The notes beneath the pieces were generated by a model. It was not told the DNA's origin. It saw nothing but the letters and a program-made list of their open reading frames with translations, and did not search any database. Shown piece after piece: positions 56,341-64,000 of a stretch of DNA of 64,000 nucleotides; position 1 is the stretch's first letter, and every line of letters begins with the position of its first letter. A program made the translations under genes and the position numbers. The stretch comes from Macrothele yani (lineage: Eukaryota; Arthropoda; Arachnida; Araneae; Macrothelidae), in assembly GCA_039090855.1 (NCBI GenBank), contig CM077013.1:134871240-134935239 (forward strand), given 5' to 3'.

Positions 56341-56686
56341 AAGTGAAAGTGAAACAGGAAAGTACAGAGAGCAATCATGAATCAACCACGGTCAGTTGCA
56401 AGATCGGAAACACCGCAAACGGAGAGCAAAAAATAAAATTTTATTGTGTACATCTGGGAATGAGTGTCACAGTGAGAGGTAAATCTCTCTTTCCTTCCCC
56501 CTTTAATAGCTACTCCCACTAGCCGGAAGTATGGAACGATATAGCTGAGAAGTTCTACAAAACTAACAGATTTACAGTAGAGTTGAGAATAATTTTTACA
56601 CAAATTATACGTTTGATGATTCTTTCTCACTTAATATCCCTGGCAGACAGCTATTTTGCAGATGTTCTGTTTAAATCGTTTGAATG
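56341..56686. other. unassigned DNA
   Basis: Nothing recognised beyond the short open frame noted with the preceding island. Confidence 0.45.
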
Positions 56687-56908
56687 ATTTTTTTTTTTTA
56701 TTGGAGGTTTAACGACCACCGTGAGCAACTCACTGGGCTATAAGCAGTCTCCCGTCCCTATTTAGGGCCACTGGTTCCAGGGTAGGGAGAGAGCTAGTGT
56801 CGTAAGACAAACACAACATCCATGCCTCACCGGGATTCGAATCTGGACCCATCTCGGACGAATGATCAGAAGCCATTGCTTAGACCACTGCGTCACCGGG
56901 GTGGCAAG
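56687..56908 (-). repeat. tRNA-derived SINE, family A, with target duplication
   Basis: Minus-strand copy with A-box-like GGTGACGCAGTGG, B-box-like GATTCGAATCC and a T-run tail on the left. It is flanked by TCGTTTGAATG (56676-56686) and TCGTTTGTATG (56909-56919). Confidence 0.93.
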
Positions 56909-56919
56909 TCGTTTGTATG

Positions 56920-57203
56920 CCTGGTAGCAGAACACTCAGAAAAACAAGTCATTTGAATATAAAAACTGTTCACGTAGCCGAACACATTCAGCTAAATTTT
57001 CATAACTTTCCCCTATTAAATAGATTTCAGGGCACGTCCACAAGATTGAGAAGGAACTGTACACAAATTTCATGTATGTGTGCGTGCGCGCGCGCGTTGG
57101 GTTTCCTTTTAAATAAAAAAAAAAAAAAGCCCTTTTGGATTTCAATTTTGACCTGATTTTTAGGAGGCACACATTTGGAGAATAAATATATGTAGTAAAA
57201 TCT

Positions 57204-57206
<3 letters not shown>
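56920..57206. other. unassigned DNA
   Basis: Nothing recognised; A run near 57115-57128. Confidence 0.5.

Positions 57207-57246
<40 letters not shown>
57207..57246. repeat. (TA)n microsatellite
   Basis: About 20 TA units. Confidence 0.95.
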
Positions 57247-57247
<1 letters not shown>

Positions 57248-57364
57248 TTAAGAGCAAAACTGAAGACTAAGGAAAAAATTTTAGAATTTAAAACGAAGGG
57301 TGCAAAATAACCTGAAAATCAAAACGCGCAACGCAGCAGTTTTGAAAATTCAGAATACACATTT

Positions 57365-59050
57365 TATAAAGAAGATACCTAAGCAAAAAAATACATATAT
57401 AATTTTGACACACACCTAATACAACATAGAAAAGGTTATGTATCTACCTGTGTGAGTAAAAGGAGAAAAAAAAAAAAAAAAAAAAGAAAAAAAAACAACT
57501 GAATGTAGAAGGTGTCGAGAATACTGAGCCTTGGCTTTATCAAGGACCAGCAAAAACTCTGCATTTTCTCACTTCCACAAAGACCTAGTTGGAAATGGGT
57601 TTCTGCAAGGCCATAGATGCAGGTAACATTCCCACCTAAAATAGTTTAAAAAAAATATATATAAGTCATGTCCTCCGTAGAGTAGCATGACCTAGCACTA
57701 GTTAACAATTTCGCTTGCATCCATTAACCTTCATGGCCCGACCCATGCTCTTCATCTGTTACTATTAAACAGAGAGAAGAAGATTAAAGAGAACTCAAGC
57801 TGTGAGAGTGACATAATAAATGGAAATGATTTTCAGCTATAACGAAATTCCAAGTTCGTTTGAGAGAGAATTTAAACCTGAAAAATAATGCAAAAGAAAT
57901 CCAAATTTTACATTGCAATTAAAAAAAAAGGAAATGTTAATTTATAACGAACGGATTTTTGAAAGAAAACTTGAGTCTAAAACCCCCTACTCTACAACTT
58001 ATGACAGCACGAAAACGAGAATAAGTTAAAGATAAATATTAACTAAAGAAAACTTTGTGAAAGTTATATACCTTAAACAGTTAGTTGCAATATGTACAAA
58101 GTATTTCAGCAGTGCTTTAAGTGCATAATTAATTAGTTATCAAGAACTTAACTACTTTGAAAAAACAGCGCATAGACAGCGCATAGAAAAGGAACAGGCT
58201 TAGCCTTCTTCTGTTCCTAGGTACTTCAAAAGACGCTCAAAGTTACAAAGAAAAGTAAGAGTTAAAACCCGCAAAAATGTTAACAGACAAACCAATGCTT
58301 AAAAGCTGAAAAGCTAAAAAACGACAGAGAAAAGGTACATAAAGTACAAACATTGAACTTATAAAACCTAGAACCCAAAAACAAGGAAGAGAGCTTACCT
58401 CTTGTGTAACAAAAACTTTTCTCCACACAAGAGGAGAACATGGCTGACCCCTTCCGCCACTCCCTAGACGCTGGGGGGCAGTGAGGGTGGGGCTGATGGC
58501 CTCCTCATACAGCAAGAAAACAACGCGCGGAGATTTTAACCAGAGAAAAAATATATAAACTTAAGACTGTGGATCTGTATGATCAGAATGAGCAGAATTA
58601 ACTCTCCAGAATACATGAGAAATATTACAAAATACACGAGCAGTTTATTTAATAATCTTTGCATGTATTAAATCACCTTAGTGAGCTTCTATAGATTAAT
58701 CAGAATCTTATTAATTTTAATGTTGGTTTTACTATTTTTAGTATAGCTATCCTAGTGATGAATAACTAGTTTTCTTTTTTATTTGTTTTTATTTTCTTTT
58801 ATAAACAGATTTTTAAGCTTTTTTTGTGATTTTGTTTATATTATTTAATTTTTTGTTTTAATAGGACCGTCATATCCATAGCACTAAGGTTCCTTTAGGT
58901 AGTTAATAGGCATCCTCTAGCCAACTTCCTTACGGCTTTGATTGGTCAGAATCATATTACTCACACAGGTAGATACATAACCTTTTCTATGTTGTATTAG
59001 GTGTGTGTCAAAATTATATATGTATTTTTTTGCTTAGGTATCTTCTTTAT

Positions 59051-59051
<1 letters not shown>
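57365..59051. mobile_element. unnamed element with 95-bp terminal inverted repeats
   Basis: The left terminus 57365-57459 (TATAAAGAAGATACCTAAGC ...) is nearly perfectly inverted at 58957-59051. Total 1687 bp. The interior is AT-rich and without convincing frames; the 90-codon minus frame at 58243-58515 shows no motif. A 483-bp left portion recurs at 19451-19933, almost identical. The right end runs straight into (TA)n. Long TIRs and lack of coding suggest a non-autonomous DNA transposon; the superfamily is unknown. Confidence 0.85.

Positions 59052-59052
<1 letters not shown>

Positions 59053-59098
<46 letters not shown>
59053..59098. repeat. (TA)n microsatellite
   Basis: About 22 TA units between the TIR element and the RTE 3' end. 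Confidence 0.95.
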
Positions 59099-59099
<1 letters not shown>

Positions 59100-62000
59100 T
59101 CATCATCATTGTCAACCATTATCAATCCACTGCTGGACGAAGGTCTCCCCAAGTTTCCTCCACAACGGTCTGTCTTGTGCCAGTCTCCTCCATGTCACCC
59201 CTGCATACTTTCGAATTTCATCCACCCATCTCCCATGTGGTCTTCTTCTGGGTCTTTTCCTGTCCCTTGGAATCCAATCTAAAATTTCGGCTGTCCATCG
59301 ATGATCTGTCCTTCTGGCAGTATGTCCAGCCCATTGCCATTTCAGGGATTTAACTCTGATCATGATGTCTTCCACTCTTGTCATTTTTCGGATCCACGAG
59401 TTCCTCTTCTTATCTCTCCTGGTTACACCAAGTATGCACCTCTCCATGGCTCTTTGAGTTGTCTGCAGCCTTTGTATGTCTCTTTTAGTTAAGGTCCACG
59501 TCTCTGCACCATACGTAAGCACTGGAAGGATGCATTGATCAAACACTTTTCTTTTAAGACATAATGGCATATTGCTCTTGAAAATTATGCTGTTTCTTCC
59601 AAAAGCTCTCCAGGCAAGTTTTGTACGCCGATTAATTTCTTCATCAATGTGACCCTCACTTGATATCTGCTGTCCAAGATAAACGTACGTGTCTGTTATC
59701 TCCAGCTTTTCTCCATCAATCGATAAATCTTCATTTCTTGTAAAAGCATTGAACATCACTTTTGTCTTCTGAAAGTTCATTTTTAATCCCACTTCTTTAC
59801 TCTTGTCAGCAAGTTCCTGGATCATACTCTGCAGCTCTGATGGGCTAGTTGCAAAAATGACTACGTCATCAGCAAAACGAAGGTGGGTTAGATAATCTCC
59901 ATTAATCTTTATCCCCTTGTTTTCCCAGCTCAGTGACTGAAAAACACCCTCCAATGTGGCATTAAAGAGCTTCGGAGATATGGTGTCACCTTGTCTCACT
60001 CATTTTCCAATTTTTATGTGTGTTGTATTTTCAAACAGCCTAATCTTTGCACTTGCATTTTCATAGATGTTATTAATAATATTAATGTATGCATCTTCAA
60101 TACCGCAGGTTTTCAGAGCCATTGTAACTGCTGATGGTTTCACCGAATCAAAGGCTTTTTCATAATCGATAAAAGCCATGCACAATGGAAGTTCATATTC
60201 CCTCGCTCTTTCAATTAGTTCTCTCAGCACATGGATATGATCTATTGTGCTGTAGCCACTTCTGAATCCAGCTTGTTCTCTCGGTTGAGCCATGTCCAGT
60301 GTTACCTTCAAGCGGTGTGAAAGAACTTTAGTGAAGATTTTATAAACTACTGATAGGAGGCTGATAGGTCTGTAGTTTTCGAGATCCTCAATGTCACCTT
60401 TCTTATGTAGCAGGATCATTGTGGCGGTGTTCCAATCCTCAGGAATCTTTCCTTCATTAAGGCATCGAGTGAAAATTTGGGCGAGTACTGTTTCGATTTC
60501 TCCACTTGCTTCTTGTATGATGTCTACAGTAATTCCACCTTCTCCTGGAGCTTTTCCCCGCTTCATGTTCTTGATTGCATGTGCAACTTCTGCTGGAAGG
60601 ACTGGAGGAACTCTGGTACTGGTATCTTTCATGAAGTCTGGAGTGCATGTATCATCCCTTTCATATAATTTGGAGTAGAAATCTTTCACTCTTGTCAAAA
60701 TTTCGCCTCTATTTCTTGTTACAGAACCATCTTCTTTTCTCAGTGCCATAATCTGTTTTCTTCCCTTACTGAGATGTCCCTTTGCTATCTTTAGGCTTTG
60801 GTTGTTTTCAATTGCTTTCCTCACTAGTTCACAGTTGAATTTTCTTACGTCTTCAGTGATACTTTTTCGTACTGTCTTGCATAGCTCTATATATTCCACT
60901 TTGGAAGTCGCATCTTCTTTAGTTGTCCTCATCTCTCTTCTTTTTTGCATCAACATTTTCGTTTTTCCTGATAATTTATTTACATGCAACTTGTTCTTAG
61001 ACCCAGCTAATTTTGTTGCTGTTTCCATAAGAGCTTTGGTTACTTTTCTGTTAACTTCAAAGATGTCCACTTCTTCCGATGTTAGGCCTTCTAAAGCAGA
61101 GAACCTGTTCTTCAGTTCCAACTTGAAGGTATTATGGTGTTTTTTAAGGTTGGTTATGTCAATACATTTTGTTTGTCTTATGAGCTTGCCACGTTCAAGT
61201 TTAGTGTTGAGGTGCATCTTACATCTCACCAATCTATGGTCACTACCTGTGTTGAACTTGTTTAGCACACTGCAGTCTTCTATGACGAATTTTTTGTTAC
61301 ACATAATAAAATCAATTTCACTTGTCGTCCCATTTGGATGTCTCCATGTCCATTTCCTGTGTGGCTTTTTCTTGAAGAAGGAGTTCAAGATGAAAAACCC
61401 TTCTGCCTCTGCAAACTCAACGAGAGTATTTCCACGCTGGTTTCTGTTGCCGTGACCGAATTTACCTACTGAAGTTTCATTCTGTTGCTGTTGCCCTATT
61501 TTTGCATTGAAATCTCCCATAATTATTTTCAAGTGCTGCGTACCTTTATTATTTAGATGACAAATTTCCTCATAAAATTCTTCAATTTCTTCTTCAGGAT
61601 GACTTGTGGTGGGTGCATAAGTTTGAATAATCTGAGCCTGGTATCTTTTTGAGAGTTGGATAACAAGCCGTGCAGCTCTGTCAGAGGAACTTTCAACTTC
61701 CACAACTTTATCCTTCAGTTTCTTGTTTATTATAAATCCAACACCACTAGTTCTGCCAGTATCTGTCCCACGATAGTAGAAGAGATGTCCACTTTTCAGT
61801 TCAATGCGATCTTCTCCTTTTCTCCTTACCTCACTTAGCCCCACGATGTCCCACTTGATCCTTTGTAGTTCCTCTTCCAATTCAAGAAGCCTTGAATCAG
61901 AAGATAGGGAGCGTCCATTGTACGTTGCCAAGGTCAGCATCAGATGGCAGCCTAGTCCGGTCCTCCGGGGATTCTTAGCACCCTCTGCCTTCATGTCGCA

Positions 62001-62281
62001 CTGGCCGCTGCCTTGGCCAGGTGCATTCCAGCTGCCGGAGACTGAGGGCCAAGATTTAAGTTGTGGAGCCATTTTGGAGGGGTTTGGCCATAACTCACCA
62101 CGCTGGCCAAGCGGGTTGGTGAGTGTGGGATAGAATTTCCTCTAATCCCGATGGTATAGTTATACCGCTATTGGCGGTCGTCAGAGCCCCTTTAGTAGGA
62201 ACAGGATGCACCACGAGAAGGCGGGGTTGACATTTGTCAAAGAGAGGCTGTGATGTTACGCATCACCTGACCTTACATCCC
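59097..62281 (-). mobile_element. RTE-type LINE, nearly complete
   Basis: It contains a 5' leader of about 210 bp (62073-62281), one long endonuclease-RT frame, a very short 3' region and an (ATG/ATC)n-type tail. It lies between (TA)n tracts at 59053 and 62283, so target duplications cannot be separated from the microsatellite. About 3.2 kb, a normal RTE length. Confidence 0.93.
59112..62072 (-). pseudogene. RTE endonuclease-reverse transcriptase, one in-frame TGA
   Basis: The frame runs from the Met at 62072 to the stop at 59112, about 986 residues, with a single TGA at 60000-60002 where relatives at 9421 and 50797 keep Gly (KIGKGVR). N-terminal APE-type endonuclease (about residues 45-270): LATYNGRSL, DIVGLSEVRRKG (catalytic Glu), IIMGDFNAKIG, SEIDFIM and GSDHRLV (catalytic His). 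A Lys/Arg-rich linker of about 200 residues follows. RT (about 540-790): YRPISLLSVVYKIFTKVLSH, EQAGFRSGYSTIDHI, MAFIDYEKAFDSV (motif A), RQGDTISPKLFNA (motif B) and LRFADDVVIFA (motif C). The basic C-terminus ends QQWIDNG. All catalytic residues are present. It nicks target DNA and copies its own RNA there; it may mobilise local SINEs. Confidence 0.94.
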
Positions 62282-62307
62282 ATATATATATATATATACA
62301 TAGGGAT

Positions 62308-62540
62308 GTATCATTATCATTGTCAACCATTACCGATCCACTGCTGGACGAAGGTCTCCCCAAGTTTCTTCCACAACGGTCTGTCTTGCGCCAGTCTTCT
62401 CCATGTTATTCCCGCATACTTCCGAATTTCATCCACCAATCTCCCATGTGGTACTCCGGGTCTTTTCCTGTCCCTTGGAATCCAGTCTAAAATTCCAGCT
62501 GTCCATCGATGGTCTGTCCTTCTGGCAATATATCATATGT
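62308..62540 (-). mobile_element. RTE 3' fragment adjacent to the full RTE
   Basis: ATCATTGTCAACCATTACCG tail, then the same C-terminal codons as the full copy. It is truncated at GGTCTGTCCTTCTGGCAATA, where (TA)n and the Tc1 begin. Confidence 0.9.
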
Positions 62541-62549
62541 ATATATATA

Positions 62550-63981
62550 CACTGCTGGCCACCCAAAATGCAACACCAGAAAAGAAGCATCCGATTGGCC
62601 TGAAATTCGCAGCATGCGTCGCCCGCGAGAGGACATGAAAACGATTCGCATTGCAGGGCATATGCAAATCATATGCGCCTGGCACGCCACCGAGAAGCGC
62701 TATAAAAGGGTGCACAGAAGGCAACCTTCTTATAGCGCTTCACGACGGGTAAGTAGTGGAAGTGTGTTTGTGCTGCCGGACCTGTGCGTGGGAAGCTTCC
62801 TGATGTCTCGTCGCAGAATACGGCAGTCATTCCAGCACGTTTCGGAGTTCGACAGAGGACGAACAGTGGCTTATCGCGACAGCGGTTTATCGTACCAAGA
62901 CATCGGCGCCCGTGTGGGACGACATCCAGCCACAGTGAGGCGAGTATGGATTCGGTGGGTGCGGGAGGGACGGACGGACGGACCAACGTGAGCGATCGCC
63001 GCAGCCGCGGCGCACCACCGAATGAGAGGACCGGTATGTTGTGCGGCGGGCATTGACGGCTCGCACCGCCACATCGCGAACGTTACCGCAGGAATTATGG
63101 TGTGTTGTGCAACAACCTGTGTCAGCACGTACCGCTCGACGTCGTCTGTAGGAGCGGGGACTTGTCGCACGGCGCCCATTGCTCCGATCACCATTGCCGT
63201 TACACCACCGGCGAGTGCGGCGGCAGTGGGCCGTTGAACGCCGCAGCTGGACTACGGAATGGCAAGACATTGTCTTCTCCGACGAATCTTGCTTCTGCCT
63301 GCAACACCACGACAGTAGGATCCGCGTGTGGCGGCACCGCGTCGAGAGACTGTAAGCCTGCATTATGCATCGCCATACTGGTCCGTCACCTGGCGTTATG
63401 GTTTAAGGCGCAATTGGATATGACACCCGCACCCTTCTGGTACGCATCACCGGTACACTCAACAGCAACCGCTACATCACCGGCGTTTTGAAGCCTGTAG
63501 TCTTTCCTTACCTGCAGGACCTGCCAGCGGCAACGGTTTCAACAGGACAACGCGCGCCCGCACATGGCACGCACCGTGCAACAATTCTTCGCCGCCCACC
63601 AGGTGTCACTGCTGCCGTGGCCCGCCTGTTCTCCCGATATGTCCCCCATCGAACACGCCTGGTCGCTGATCGGCAACCGAGTGGCCCGGCAAACACCACC
63701 CGCGGCTACGCCTGATGAACTGTGGCAACGTGTGGAAGCAGCCTGGACCGACATACCCCAAGCCCGCATCCAAAGCTTCTTTCGTTCGATGCCGCTGCGT
63801 GTAGCGGCCATTATTGCCAGCCATGGGGGCCACACGAACTATTAATGTCTGCGTGTTCCGCAAGTCGCACGGGCCTGTAAGCTCAATCGTCTCATCTTTG
63901 TATCTGTTGTTATGTGTCCAGTAAATCTGGTTTTGCTATCTCGTGTCCTTCTTGGTGCTGCATTTTGGGTGGCCAGCAGTG
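62550..63981 (+). mobile_element. Tc1-like element, complete ends, GC-rich
   Basis: Inverted termini CACTGCTGGCCACCCAAAAT (25 bp or more) with TA at 62548-62549 and 63982-63983; 1432 bp. Markedly more GC-rich than the surroundings. Confidence 0.94.
62803..63845 (+). pseudogene. Tc1-like transposase, several frameshifts
   Basis: MSRRRIRQSFQHVSEFDRGR, then YQDIGARVGRHPATVRRVWI (HTH); the frame ends after GRTDGPT. Other frames continue with SDRRSRG, an arginine-rich second HTH region, and WTTEWQDIVFSDESCFCLQH (first Asp). GVMVGAIGYDTRT-like sequence, FQQDNARPHMARTVQQFFAA (second Asp) and SPDMSPIEHAWSLIGNRVAR (third acidic residue) follow. The end is VAAIIASHGGHTNY-stop. All three catalytic acidic residues survive; the lesions are mainly small indels and a few stops. 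Confidence 0.9.
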
Positions 63982-64000
63982 TATGTATACACGGTCGTAT

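Noticed and set aside
60802..61455. 217-codon plus-strand open frame
   Set aside because: It is antisense to the RTE endonuclease-RT frame, hydrophobic by complement, and has no family motif.

Overview
The window looks like repeat-dominated, AT-rich nuclear DNA from an arthropod, possibly a chelicerate such as a spider. The transposon mix suggests this; no taxonomic marker gene is present. I found no convincing host gene, rRNA, functional tRNA, operon or CRISPR array. Almost everything recognisable is a transposable element or its debris, separated by unassigned AT-rich DNA with homopolymers and (TA)n, (CA)n and (G)n tracts. || Main components: (1) Fourteen Tc1/mariner-type elements or fragments. 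Most are bounded by terminal inverted repeats (TIRs) beginning CACT next to a TA dinucleotide, and none has an intact transposase. (2) RTE-type LINEs: one nearly complete copy (59097-62281, minus; endonuclease plus reverse transcriptase, apparently broken by a single TGA) and many 3' fragments (6684, 9421/11721, 23057, 25995, 42408, 48450, 50797, 62308), plus a related diverged copy at 53735. Two other LINE types lie at 41600-42760 and 45471-46330. (3) A Penelope-like element at 27860-30361 (minus) with reverse transcriptase, a GIY-YIG endonuclease and a hammerhead-ribozyme-like motif. (4) At least four tRNA-derived SINE families. The commonest has seven copies with a textbook A box and B box. 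(5) hAT-like non-autonomous elements and several foldback MITEs. || Layout: 1-3.8 kb, SINE and three Tc1-type elements. 5.4-6.4 kb, SINE cluster. 7.2-8.4 kb, an inverted-terminus element built of ~145-bp tandem units (second copy at 44.3 kb). 9.4-11.8 kb, an RTE fragment split by a Tc1 that itself carries an inverted pair of tRNA-like elements. 13.2-14.8 kb, a mariner holding a SINE and a triplicated N-terminal segment. 16.2-21.4 kb, three Tc1 elements, a foldback MITE and part of an unnamed TIR element. 24.8-26.3 kb, Tc1 and RTE. 27.4-30.4 kb, hAT-like and Penelope. 32.2-35.7 kb, a nested Tc1 complex ending in a minisatellite. 36.3-38.2 kb, Tc1. 41.6-46.3 kb, LINEs. 46.8-51.7 kb, Tc1 and RTE. 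53.7-55.4 kb, LINE and hAT MITE. 57.4-59.05 kb, the full copy of the unnamed element with 95-bp TIRs. 59.1-62.3 kb, the RTE. 62.5-64.0 kb, Tc1. || How they interact: autonomous LINEs probably mobilised the SINEs (several have clear 10-14 bp target duplications), and Tc1 transposases acted at TA sites, often in (TA)n tracts. Nesting gives relative ages: RTE before Tc1 before SINE pair at 9.4-11.8 kb; mariner before SINE at 13 kb; outer Tc1 before inner Tc1, whose flank was then hit by a SINE, at 32-35.7 kb. The least-known material is the 1.69-kb element with 95-bp TIRs and the tandem-unit element.
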